In this document: positions 33,793 through 47,338 of the stretch, one piece after another
Layout of the letters: every line of letters begins with the position of its first letter
Position numbering within the stretch: the first letter of the stretch is position 1
Source of the DNA: Oasisia sp. SBJ-2009
Lineage: Eukaryota; Annelida; Polychaeta; Sabellida; Siboglinidae
Length of the DNA stretch: 64,000 bases
Direction: 5' to 3'
Assembly: GCA_964017155.1 (NCBI GenBank)
Contig: OZ024861.1
Span: 16,176,283 to 16,240,282, forward strand
The notes under the pieces: model-generated
Seen by the model: only the letters and a program-made list of their open reading frames with translations
The model's database searches: none
Told to the model about the DNA's origin: nothing
Position numbers and translations under genes: made by a program

Positions 33793-36048
33793 AGCGTACT
33801 GTGAATGAGAACAAGAATATGAATATTCTGTTCCATTTCCGACAAGAATTAGGCACTTGCGCAGAATGCAAGCCAACCTCAATTGCTCCTATGTTTGAAA
33901 CTTCATTACGAGAGGCGCGGGTAGGGTAGTGTAGTGGTTTTAATACGCGCGGACGCAGCAGGCCTGATATATTTGGTCTAAAACTCAATGGAGAGAGTCT
34001 GACATTGTTGAATCTAATCGGTGTTATACCCCACGCACATTGACTTGCATCGTGCATAAAAAGTACCCGAATGTCGCACTGGCCGTCGTACCATAACACA
34101 ACTGTAGTCCTATGTGTGTGTACCTTATTGCGAAATAGGCTAGCGCAAGTAAAACATTGAAAGAACGAAGTACAAGTGGAAGAAAGCGCCTCCCCCCCAG
34201 TTTGCTTAGATCAAAGGCGTCGCCATCTTGAAATTTGACGTCGCCGGGAACGAAAATGGCGCGTCTGCCGTATCGTCGTGACGTCACGGTATTGTTGTGG
34301 CGCGTCTTCCGGTTTGCCGCCATTACTGTTTCGCGCAGCCGAATGCTGGCGACAGATGCCAGTTTCTTTAGTGTAATCTCGACCGCATCGCGGTGGGATT
34401 TGCGTCTTTGACGCCAGTGGGGTGAAGGAATGTGGGCATATGTAAGCATTGAGCCTGCTGTTTTCAATTTTGTTAGAAACCGTGCACATTGTAACGCTGG
34501 TTTATTGTTTTTTCTCAGGTGTCTGCGCCCGGTGAAGATACAGCGACACGTGGCCGACGACTTCTGGCAGCATTACTGACCGACCAGGCCCGATGATGTG
34601 AAGATTGGCGACGCGGAACAGTCATTCGACAGTGGGTGACGCGTTGTTTTATCAAGTTATTTTATTTATATAACCTGTTGAGTGAGGTAGATGATAATGT
34701 AGGCCGATCACTGGGAGAATCAAATCAATGATAGCATGACATCGATACATGTATCACAGCTAGTGCGAGTTGACATTAGTTTTGATGTTGCAGTTCTCAC
34801 AATCGAAACGTTTTACTCAGACGATTGATCGAGCTATTTTTCACGCTATATGATGTATTTCAAGATACACAATGTCAAAATATGATGCAAAATAATGCAC
34901 ATGAAACGAGACTTGTGTAAGAGGTCGAGATCGCACCGCGGAAAGTATCTTAACACTGATATGCATAAGCACCATTCGCGCGGCCAATGCCACACACATT
35001 ATCGCATGTACACATACACCCACTCAATACAGTTGAGTAGATGATTCTTTGACCGTCATGACAGCAAGCACAACGCATTCATCTCGACTGGAAACAGCAT
35101 ACTTAGGAATCAGCATGCAAAGGCAACCTATACAAGTGCCTCTTTCTTTGCAATAGTGTAACTCAAGGGTTCGCATTTGACATGTCTTCCTTGAACTTCC
35201 TTGAAAGACAAGTGTAGAGATCATTCGATGTTTTGAGACCCATATTTATTGCAGTCACACATATCTCGGCACGCGGATTTGTATCTAGGTAGTGACGGAG
35301 TTCGAATGCATATGTTGATACATTGCCTTGGAAACAATATAATATGCTACAGTGATCAGTGCCAACAGGCCAGCTCTTTGGCCATGTCATGAGCGCTATG
35401 CCGACAAACAGGTAACGCCAAAGGCTAGACATAACAGCGATGGCGAAGAGCCATACGAGAAAACAAAGGTTGTTCCAAACTACCCAGATAACTACGAAAT
35501 GATATACCAGACATGCGTGGGGTTCATCACTACTCGCGCGTCGCATTCTCAGAGGGTCTGTGTCGCTCACACGTCGGTCTCAAATAGGACGACCTGAAAC
35601 CAAAGAGCAAACATGTCGCAAGTTCAATATGACAACGAAACCACAACGCAGCTAACAGGCAATGGTCGCATCATATAATAATTGATGTTGAGCTAGCTAC
35701 ATACATTGTACGTCCTACAAAGCGTATTACACTACAGAGTAAATCTAGACTGTATGCGAACGAACGTCTTTTATCGCATGGAATGGCATATCATGCTTCA
35801 GATACATCTTTGCGCAGCCTGCATACAGCCCTCATGGCGTCGCCGTTAACACGTTTTAGAGTTCCAGATCGCAGAGAGTAGATTGCCAACACAATAAAGG
35901 GAACTTATGTCGTTGAGTGTAGTAGTTTGAAGCTCAGCAGTACGAATGTTAAATTAGATACTGTCCAAACGTCTATTTGCCTAGGCATAGGTGGAAAGCT
36001 GCTTGAGACTTTGAGACAACTCATCGAAGAGTGGTATGCACCATATAC
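33793..36048. repeat. Unit 16, B
   Basis: 2256 bp with a poly-C of 7. First unit of the block with ACTTATGTCG (35907) and GAAGTACAAG. It shares GACAACGAAACCACAACG with unit 17 only. Confidence 0.95.
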
Positions 36049-38306
36049 AGCGTACTGTGAATGAGAACAAGAATATGAATATTCTGTTCCATTTCCGACA
36101 AGAATTAGGCACTTGCGCAGAATGCAAGCCAACCTCAATTGCTCCTATGTTTGAAACTTCATTACGAGAGGCGCGGGTAGGGTAGTGTAGTGGTTTTAAT
36201 ACGCGCGGACGCAGCAGGCCTGATATATTTGGTCTAAAACTCAATGGAGAGAGTCTGACATTGTTGAATCTAATCGGTGTTATACCCCACGCACATTGAC
36301 TTGCATCGTGCATAAAAAGTACCCGAATGTCGCACTGGCCGTCGTACCATAACACAACTGTAGTCCTATGTGTGTGTACCTTATTGCGAAATAGGCTAGC
36401 GCAAGTAAAACATTGAAAGAACGAAGTACAAGTGGAAGAAAGCGCCTCCCCCCCCCAGTTTGCTTAGATCAAAGGCGTCGCCATCTTGAAATTTGACGTC
36501 GCCGGGAACGAAAATGGCGCGTCTGCCGTATCGTCGTGACGTCACGGTATTGTTGTGGCGCGTCTTCCGGTTTGCCGCCATTACTGTTTCGCGCAGCCGA
36601 ATGCTGGCGACAGATGCCAGTTTCTTTAGTGTAATCTCGACCGCATCGCGGTGGGATTTGCGTCTTTGACGCCAGTGGGGTGAAGGAATGTGGGCATATG
36701 TAAGCATTGAGCCTGCTGTTTTCAATTTTGTTAGAAACCGTGCACATTGTAACGCTGGTTTATTGTTTTTTCTCAGGTGTCTGCGCCCGGTGAAGATACA
36801 GCGACACGTGGCCGACGACTTCTGGCAGCATTACTGACCGACCAGGCCCGATGATGTGAAGATTGGCGACGCGGAACAGTCATTCGACAGTGGGTGACGC
36901 GTTGTTTTATCAAGTTATTTTATTTATATAACCTGTTGAGTGAGGTAGATGATAATGTAGGCCGATCACTGGGATAATCAAATCAATGATAGCATGACAT
37001 CGATACATGTATCACAGCTAGTGCGAGTTGACATTAGTTTTGATGTTGCAGTTCTCACAATCGAAACGTTTTACTCAGACGATTGATCGAGCTATTTTTC
37101 ACGCTATATGATGTATTTCAAGATACACAATGTCAAAATATGATGCAAAATAATGCACATGAAACGAGACTTGTGTAAGAGGTCGAGATCGCACCGCGGA
37201 AAGTATCTTAACACTGATATGCATAAGCACCATTCGCGCGGCCAATGCCACACACATTATCGCATGTACACATACACCCACTCAATACAGTTGAGTAGAT
37301 GATTCTTTGACCGTCATGACAGCAAGCACAACGCATTCATCTCGACTGGAAACAGCATACTTAGGAATCAGCATGCAAAGGCAACCTATACAAGTGCCTC
37401 TTTCTTTGCAATAGTGTAACTCAAGGGTTCGCATTTGACATGTCTTCCTTGAACTTCCTTGAAAGACAAGTGTAGAGATCATTCGATGTTTTGAGACCCA
37501 TATTTATTGCAGTCACACATATCTCGGCACGCGGATTTGTATCTAGGTAGTGACGGAGTTCGAATGCATATGTTGATACATTGCCTTGGAAACAATATAA
37601 TATGCTACAGTGATCAGTGCCAACAGGCCAGCTCTTTGGCCATGTCATGAGCGCTATGCCGACAAACAGGTAACGCCAAAGGCTAGACATAACAGCGATG
37701 GCGAAGAGCCATACGAGAAAACAAAGGTTGTTCCAAACTACCCAGATAACTACGAAATGATATACCAGACATGCGTGGGGTTCATCACTACTCGCGCGTC
37801 GCATTCTCAGAGGGTCTGTGTCGCTCACACGTCGGTCTCAAATAGGACGACCTGAAACCAAAGAGCAAACATGTCGCAAGTTCAATATGACAACGAAACC
37901 ACAACGCAGCTAACAGGCAATGGTCGCATCATATAATAATTGATGTTGAGCTAGCTACATACATTGTACGTCCTACAAAGCGTATTACACTACAGAGTAA
38001 ATCTAGACTGTATGCGAACGAACGTCTTTTATCGCATGGAATGGCATATCATGCTTCAGATACATCTTTGCGCAGCCTGCATACAGCCCTCATGGCGTCG
38101 CCGTTAACACGTTTTAGAGTTCCAGATCGCAGAGAGTAGATTGCCAACACAATAAAGGGAACTTATGTCGTTGAGTGTAGTAGTTTGAAGCTCAGCAGTA
38201 CGAATGTTAAATTAGATACTGTCCAAACGTCTATTTGCCTAGGCATAGGTGGAAAGCTGCTTGAGACTTTGAGACAACTCATCGAAGAGTGGTATGCACC
38301 ATATAC
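36049..38306. repeat. Unit 17, B
   Basis: 2258 bp with a poly-C of 9. Nearly identical to unit 16. Private change: CTGGGATAATC near 36970. Confidence 0.95.
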
Positions 38307-40563
38307 AGCGTACTGTGAATGAGAACAAGAATATGAATATTCTGTTCCATTTCCGACAAGAATTAGGCACTTGCGCAGAATGCAAGCCAACCTCAATTGC
38401 TCCTATGTTTGAAACTTCATTACGAGAGGCGCGGGTAGGGTAGTGTAGTGGTTTTAATACGCGCGGACGCAGCAGGCCTGATATATTTGGTCTAAAACTC
38501 AATGGAGAGAGTCTGACATTGTTGAATCTAATCGGTGTTATACCCCACGCACATTGACTTGCATCGTGCATAACAAGTACCCGAATGTCGCACTGGCCGT
38601 CGTACCATAACACAACTGTAGTCCTATGTGTGTGTACCTTATTGCGAAATAGGCTAGCGCAAGTAAAACATTGAAAGAACGAAGTAAAAGTGGAAGAAAG
38701 CGCCTCCCCCCCCAGTTTGCTTAGATCAAAGGCGTCGCCATCTTGAAATTTGACGTCGCCGGGAACGAAAATGGCGCGTCTGCCGTATCGTCGTGACGTC
38801 ACGGTATTGTTGTGGCGCGTCTTCCGGTTTGCCGCCATTACTGTTTCGCGCAGCCGAATGCTGGCGACAGATGCCAGTTTCTTTAGTGTAATCTCGACCG
38901 CATCGCGGTGGGATTTGCGTCTTTGACGCCAGTGGGGTGAAGGAATGTGGGCATATGTAAGCATTGAGCCTGCTGTTTTCAATTTTGTTAGAAACCGTGC
39001 ACATTGTAACGCTGGTTTATTGTTTTTTCTCAGGTGTCTGCGCCCGGTGAAGATACAGCGACACGTGGCCGACGACTTCTGGCAGCATTACTGACCGACC
39101 AGGCCCGATGATGTGAAGATTGGCGACGCGGAACAGTCATTCGACAGTGGGTGACGCGTTGTTTTATCAAGTTATTTTATTTATATAACCTGTTGAGTGA
39201 GGTAGATGATAATGTAGGCCGATCACTGGGAGAATCAAATCAATGATAGCATGACATCGATACATGTATCACAGCTAGTGCGAGTTGACATTAGTTTTGA
39301 TGTTGCAGTTCTCACAATCGAAACGTTTTACTCAGACGATTGATCGAGCTATTTTTCACGCTATATGATGTATTTCAAGATACACAATGTCAAAATATGA
39401 TGCAAAATAATGCACATGAAACGAGACTTGTGTAAGAGGTCGAGATCGCACCGCGGAAAGTATCTTAACACTGATATGCATAAGCACCATTCGCGCGGCC
39501 AATGCCACACACATTATCGCATGTACACATACACCCACTCAATACAGTTGAGTAGATGATTCTTTGACCGTCATGACAGCAAGCACAACGCATTCATCTC
39601 GACTGGAAACAGCATACTTAGGAATCAGCATGCAAAGGCAACCTATACAAGTGCCTCTTTCTTTGCAATAGTGTAACTCAAGGGTTCGCATTTGACATGT
39701 TTTCCTTGAACTTCCTTGAAAGACAAGTGTAGAGATCATTCGATGTTTTGAGACCCATATTTATTGCAGTCACACATATCTCGGCACGCGGATTTGTATC
39801 TAGGTAGTGACGGAGTTCGAATGCATATGTTGATACATTGCCTTGGAAACAATATCATATGCTACAGTGATCAGTGCCAACAGGCCAGCTCTTTGGCCAT
39901 GTCATGAGCGCTATGCCGACAAACAGGTAACGCCAAAGGCTAGACATAACAGCGATGGCGAAGAGCCATACGAGAAAACAAAGGTTGTTCCAAACTACCC
40001 AGATAACTACGAAATGATATACTAGACATGCGTGGGGTTCATCACTACTCGCGCGTCGCATTCTCAGAGGGTCTGTGTCGCTCACACGTCGGTCTCAAAT
40101 AGGACGACCTGAAACCAAAGAGCAAACATGTCGCAAGTTCAATATGAAAACGAAACCACAAAGCAGCTAACAGGCAATGGTCGCATCATATAATCATTGA
40201 TGTTGAGCTAGCTACATACATTGTACGTCCTACAAAGCGTATTACACTACAGAGTAAATCTAGACTGTATGCGAACGAACGTCTTTTATCGCATGGAATG
40301 GCATATCATGCTTCAGATACATCTTTGCGCAGCCTGCATACAGCCCTCATGGCGTCGCCGTTAACACGTTTTAGAGTTCCAGATCGCAGAGAGTAGATTG
40401 CCAACACAATAAAGGGAACTTATGTCGTTGAGTGTAGTAGTTTGAAGCTCAGCAGTACGAATGTTAAATTAGATACTGTCCAAACGTCTATTTGCCTAGG
40501 CATAGGTGGAAAGCTGCTTGAGATTTTGAGACAACTCATCGAAGAGTGGTATGCACCATATAC
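38307..40563. repeat. Unit 18, B
   Basis: 2257 bp with a poly-C of 8. It combines GCATAACAAGT, otherwise seen in unit 13, with ATGTTTTCC and ACTTATGTCG of the 16-22 block, and is a probable conversion mosaic. Confidence 0.95.
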
Positions 40564-42822
40564 AGCGTACTGTGAATGAGAACAAGAATATGAATATTCT
40601 GTTCCATTTCCGACAAGAATTAGGCACTTGCGCAGAATGCAAGCCAACCTCAATTGCTCCTATGTTTGAAACTTCATTACGAGAGGCGCGGGTAGGGTAG
40701 TGTAGTGGTTTTAATACGCGCGGACGCAGCAGGCCTGATATATTTGGTCTAAAACTCAATGGAGAGAGTCTGACATTGTTGAATCTAATCGGTGTTATAC
40801 CCCACGCACATTGACTTGCATCGTGCATACAAAGTACCCGAATGTCGCACTGGCCGTCGTACCATAACACAACTGTAGTCCTATGTGTGTGTACCTTATT
40901 GCGAAATAGGCTAGCGCAAGTAAAACATTGAAAGAACGAAGTACAAGTGGAAGAAAGCGCCTCCCCCCCCCCAGTTTGCTTAGATCAAAGGCGTCGCCAT
41001 CTTGAAATTTGACGTCGCCGGGAACGAAAATGGCGCGTCTGCCGTATCGTCGTGACGTCACGGTATTGTTGTGGCGCGTCTTCCGGTTTGCCGCCATTAC
41101 TGTTTCGCGCAGCCGAATGCTGGCGACAGATGGCAGTTTCTTTAGTGTAATCTCGACCGCATCGCGGTGGGATTTGCGTCTTTGACGCCAGTGGGGTGAA
41201 GGAATGTGGGCATATGTAAGCATTGAGCCTGCTGTTTTCAATTTTGTTAGAAACCGTGCACATTGTAACGCTGGTTTATTGTTTTTTCTCAGGTGTCTGC
41301 GCCCGGTGAAGATACAGCGACACGTGGCCGACGACTTCTGGCAGCATTACTGACCGACCAGGCCCGATGATGTGAAGATTGGCGACGCGGAACAGTCATT
41401 CGACAGTGGGTGACGCGTTGTTTTATCAAGTTATTTTATTTATATAACCTGTTGAGTGAGGTAGATGATAATGTAGGCCGATCACTGGGAGAATCAAATC
41501 AATGATAGCATGACATCGATACATGTATCACAGCTAGTGCGAGTTGACATTAGTTTTGATGTTGCAGTTCTCACAATCGAAACGTTTTACTCAGACGATT
41601 GATCGAGCTATTTTTCACGCTATATGATGTATTTCAAGATACACAATGTCAAAATATGATGCAAAATAATGCACATGAAACGAGACTTGTGTAAGAGGTC
41701 GAGATCGCACCGCGGAAAGTATCTTAACACTGATATGCATAAGCACCATTCGCGCGGCCAATGCCACACACATTATCGCATGTACACATACACCCACTCA
41801 ATACAGTTGAGTAGATGATTCTTTGACCGTCATGACAGCAAGCACAACGCATTCATCTCGACTGGAAACAGCATACTTAGGAATCAGCATGCAAAGGCAA
41901 CCTATACAAGTGCCTCTTTCTTTGCAATAGTGTAACTCAAGGGTTCGCATTTGACATGTTTTCCTTGAACTTCCTTGAAAGACAAGTGTAGAGATCATTC
42001 GATGTTTTGAGACCCATATTTATTGCAGTCACACATATCTCGGCACGCGGATTTGTATCTAGGTAGTGACGGAGTTCGAATGCATATGTTGATACATTGC
42101 CTTGGAAACAATATCATATGCTACAGTGATCAGTGCCAACAGGCCAGCTCTTTGGCCATGTCATGAGCGCTATGCCGACAAACAGGTAACGCCAAAGGCT
42201 AGACATAACAGCGATGGCGAAGAGCCATACGAGAAAACAAAGGTTGTTCCAAACTACCCAGATAACTACGAAATGATATACTAGACATGCGTGGGGTTCA
42301 TCACTACTCGCGCGTCGCATTCTCAGAGGGTCTGTGTCGCTCACACGTCGGTCTCAAATAGGACGACCTGAAACCAAAGAGCAAACATGTCGCAAGTTCA
42401 ATATGAAAACGAAACCACAAAGCAGCTAACAGGCAATGGTCGCATCATATAATCATTGATGTTGAGCTAGCTACATACATTGTACGTCCTACAAAGCGTA
42501 TTACACTACAGAGTAAATCTAGACTGTATGCGAACGAACGTCTTTTATCGCATGGAATGGCATATCATGCTTCAGATACATCTTTGCGCAGCCTGCATAC
42601 AGCCCTCATGGCGTCGCCGTTAACACGTTTTAGAGTTCCAGATCGCAGAGAGTAGATTGCCAACACAATAAAGGGAACTTATGTCGTTGAGTGTAGTAGT
42701 TTGAAGCTCAGCAGTACGAATGTTAAATTAGATACTGTCCAAACGTCTATTTGCCTAGGCATAGGTGGAAAGCTGCTTGAGACTTTGAGACAACTCATCG
42801 AAGAGTGGTATGCACCATATAC
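40564..42822. repeat. Unit 19, B
   Basis: 2259 bp with a poly-C of 10. First of four units with GCATACAAAGT. Private change: GATGGCAGTT near 41130. Confidence 0.95.
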
Positions 42823-45082
42823 AGCGTACTGTGAATGAGAACAAGAATATGAATATTCTGTTCCATTTCCGACAAGAATTAGGCACTTGCGCAGAATGCA
42901 AGCCAACCTCAATTGCTCCTATGTTTGAAACTTCATTACGAGAGGCGCGGGTAGGGTAGTGTAGTGGTTTTAATACGCGCGGACGCAGCAGGCCTGATAT
43001 ATTTGGTCTAAAACTCAATGGAGAGAGTCTGACATTGTTGAATCTAATCGGTGTTATACCCCACGCACATTGACTTGCATCGTGCATACAAAGTACCCGA
43101 ATGTCGCACTGGCCGTCGTACCATAACACAACTGTAGTCCTATGTGTGTGTACCTTATTGCGAAATAGGCTAGCGCAAGTAAAACATTGAAAGAACGAAG
43201 TACAAGTGGAAGAAAGCGCCTCCCCCCCCCCCAGTTTGCTTAGATCAAAGGCGTCGCCATCTTGAAATTTGACGTCGCCGGGAACGAAAATGGCGCGTCT
43301 GCCGTATCGTCGTGACGTCACGGTATTGTTGTGGCGCGTCTTCCGGTTTGCCGCCATTACTGTTTCGCGCAGCCGAATGCTGGCGACAGATGCCAGTTTC
43401 TTTAGTGTAATCTCGACCGCATCGCGGTGGGATTTGCGTCTTTGACGCCAGTGGGGTGAAGGAATGTGGGCATATGTAAGCATTGAGCCTGCTGTTTTCA
43501 ATTTTGTTAGAAACCGTGCACATTGTAACGCTGGTTTATTGTTTTTTCTCAGGTGTCTGCGCCCGGTGAAGATACAGCGACACGTGGCCGACGACTTCTG
43601 GCAGCATTACTGACCGACCAGGCCCGATGATGTGAAGATTGGCGACGCGGAACAGTCATTCGACAGTGGGTGACGCGTTGTTTTATCAAGTTATTTTATT
43701 TATATAACCTGTTGAGTGAGGTAGATGATAATGTAGGCCGATCACTGGGAGAATCAAATCAATGATAGCATGACATCGATACATGTATCACAGCTAGTGC
43801 GAGTTGACATTAGTTTTGATGTTGCAGTTCTCACAATCGAAACGTTTTACTCAGACGATTGATCGAGCTATTTTTCACGCTATATGATGTATTTCAAGAT
43901 ACACAATGTCAAAATATGATGCAAAATAATGCACATGAAACGAGACTTGTGTAAGAGGTCGAGATCGCACCGCGGAAAGTATCTTAACACTGATATGCAT
44001 AAGCACCATTCGCGCGGCCAATGCCACACACATTATCGCATGTACACATACACCCACTCAATACAGTTGAGTAGATGATTCTTTGACCGTCATGACAGCA
44101 AGCACAACGCATTCATCTCGACTGGAAACAGCATACTTAGGAATCAGCATGCAAAGGCAACCTATACAAGTGCCTCTTTCTTTGCAATAGTGTAACTCAA
44201 GGGTTCGCATTTGACATGTTTTCCTTGAACTTCCTTGAAAGACAAGTGTAGAGATCATTCGATGTTTTGAGACCCATATTTATTGCAGTCACACATATAT
44301 CGGCACGCGGATTTGTATCTAGGTAGTGACGGAGTTCGAATGCATATGTTGATACATTGCCTTGGAAACAATATCATATGCTACAGTGATCAGTGCCAAC
44401 AGGCCAGCTCTTTGGCCATGTCATGAGCGCTATGCCGACAAACAGGTAACGCCAAAGGCTAGACATAACAGCGATGGCGAAGAGCCATACGAAAAAACAA
44501 AGGTTGTTCCAAACTACCCAGATAACTACGAAATGATATACTAGACATGCGTGGGGTTCATCACTACTCGCGCGTCGCATTCTCAGAGGGTCTGTGTCGC
44601 TCACACGTCGGTCTCAAATAGGACGACCTGAAACCAAAGAGCAAACATGTCGCAAGTTCAATATGAAAACGAAACCACAAAGCAGCTAACAGGCAATGGT
44701 CGCATCATATAATCATTGATGTTGAGCTAGCTACATACATTGTACGTCCTACAAAGCGTATTACACTACAGAGTAAATCTAGACTGTATGCGAACGAACG
44801 TCTTTTATCGCATGGAATGGCATATCATGCTTCAGATACATCTTTGCGCAGCCTGCATACAGCCCTCATGGCGTCGCCGTTAACACGTTTTAGAGTTCCA
44901 GATCGCAGAGAGTAGATTGCCAACACAATAAAGGGAACTTATGTCGTTGAGTGTAGTAGTTTGAAGCTCAGCAGTACGAATGTTAAATTAGATACTGTCC
45001 AAACGTCTATTTGCCTAGGCATAGGTGGAAAGCTGCTTGAGACTTTGAGACAACTCATCGAAGAGTGGTATGCACCATATAC
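42823..45082. repeat. Unit 20, B
   Basis: 2260 bp with a poly-C of 11. Nearly identical to units 19 and 21. Private changes: ATATATCGG near 44298 and ACGAAAAAAC near 44490. Confidence 0.95.
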
Positions 45083-47338
45083 AGCGTACTGTGAATGAGA
45101 ACAAGAATATGAATATTCTGTTCCATTTCCGACAAGAATTAGGCACTTGCGCAGAATGCAAGCCAACCTCAATTGCTCCTATGTTTGAAACTTCATTACG
45201 AGAGGCGCGGGTAGGGTAGTGTAGTGGTTTTAATACGCGCGGACGCAGCAGGCCTGATATATTTGGTCTAAAACTCAATGGAGAGAGTCTGACATTGTTG
45301 AATCTAATCGGTGTTATACCCCACGCACATTGACTTGCATCGTGCATACAAAGTACCCGAATGTCGCACTGGCCGTCGTACCATAACACAACTGTAGTCC
45401 TATGTGTGTGTACCTTATTGCGAAATAGGCTAGCGCAAGTAAAACATTGAAAGAACGAAGTACAAGTGGAAGAAAGCGCCTCCCCCCCCCAGTTTGCTTA
45501 GATCAAAGGCGTCGCCATCTTGAAATTTGACGTCGCCGGGAACGAAAATGGCGCGTCTGCCGTATCGTCGTGACGTCACGGTATTGTTGTGGCGCGTCTT
45601 CCGGTTTGCCGCCATTACTGTTTCGCGCAGCCGAATGCTGGCGACAGATGCCAGTTTCTTTAGTGTAATCTCGACCGCATCGCGGTGGGATTTGCGTCTT
45701 TGACGCCAGTGGGGTGAAGGAATGTGGGCATATGTAAGCATTGAGCCTGCTGTTTTCAATTTTGTTAGAAACCGTGCACATTGTAACGCTGGTTTATTGT
45801 TTTTTCTCAGGTGTCTGCGCCCGGTGAAGATACAGCGACACGTGGCCGACGACTTCTGGCAGCATTACTGACCGACCAGGCCCGATGATGTGAAGATTGG
45901 CGACGCGGAACAGTCATTCGACAGTGGGTGACGCGTTGTTTTATCAAGTTATTTTATTTATATAACCTGTTGAGTGAGGTAGATGATAATGTAGGCCGAT
46001 CACTGGGAGAATCAAATCAATGATAGCATGACATCGATACATGTATCAGCTAGTGCGAGTTGACATTAGTTTTGATGTTGCAGTTCTCACAATCGAAACG
46101 TTTTACTCAGACGATTGATCGAGCTATTTTTCACGCTATATGATGTATTTCAAGATACACAATGTCAAAATATGATGCAAAATAATGCACATGAAACGAG
46201 ACTTGTGTAAGAGGTCGAGATCGCACCGCGGAAAGTATCTTAACACTGATATGCATAAGCACCATTCGCGCGGCCAATGCCACACACATTATCGCATGTA
46301 CACATACACCCACTCAATACAGTTGAGTAGATGATTCTTTGACCGTCATGACAGCAAGCACAACGCATTCATCTCGACTGGAAACAGCATACTTAGGAAT
46401 CAGCATGCAAAGGCAACCTATACAAGTGCCTCTTTCTTTGCAATAGTGTAACTCAAGGGTTCGCATTTGACATGTTTTCCTTGAACTTCCTTGAAAGACA
46501 AGTGTAGAGATCATTCGATGTTTTGAGACCCATATTTATTGCAGTCACACATATCTCGGCACGCGGATTTGTATCTAGGTAGTGACGGAGTTCGAATGCA
46601 TATGTTGATACATTGCCTTGGAAACAATATCATATGCTACAGTGATCAGTGCCAACAGGCCAGCTCTTTGGCCATGTCATGAGCGCTATGCCGACAAACA
46701 GGTAACGCCAAAGGCTAGACATAACAGCGATGGCGAAGAGCCATACGAGAAAACAAAGGTTGTTCCAAACTACCCAGATAACTACGAAATGATATACTAG
46801 ACATGCGTGGGGTTCATCACTACTCGCGCGTCGCATTCTCAGAGGGTCTGTGTCGCTCACACGTCGGTCTCAAATAGGACGACCTGAAACCAAAGAGCAA
46901 ACATGTCGCAAGTTCAATATGAAAACGAAACCACAAAGCAGCTAACAGGCAATGGTCGCATCATATAATCATTGATGTTGAGCTAGCTACATACATTGTA
47001 CGTCCTACAAAGCGTATTACACTACAGAGTAAATCTAGACTGTATGCGAACGAACGTCTTTTATCGCATGGAATGGCATATCATGCTTCAGATACATCTT
47101 TGCGCAGCCTGCATACAGCCCTCATGGCGTCGCCGTTAACACGTTTTAGAGTTCCAGATCGCAGAGAGTAGATTGCCAACACAATAAAGGGAACTTATGT
47201 CGTTGAGTGTAGTAGTTTGAAGCTCAGCAGTACGAATGTTAAATTAGATACTGTCCAAACGTCTATTTGCCTAGGCATAGGTGGAAAGCTGCTTGATACT
47301 TTGAGACAACTCATCGAAGAGTGGTATGCACCATATAC
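45083..47338. repeat. Unit 21, B
   Basis: 2256 bp with a poly-C of 9 and a 2-bp deletion in ATGTATCAGC near 46041, where other units read ATGTATCACAGC. Confidence 0.95.
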
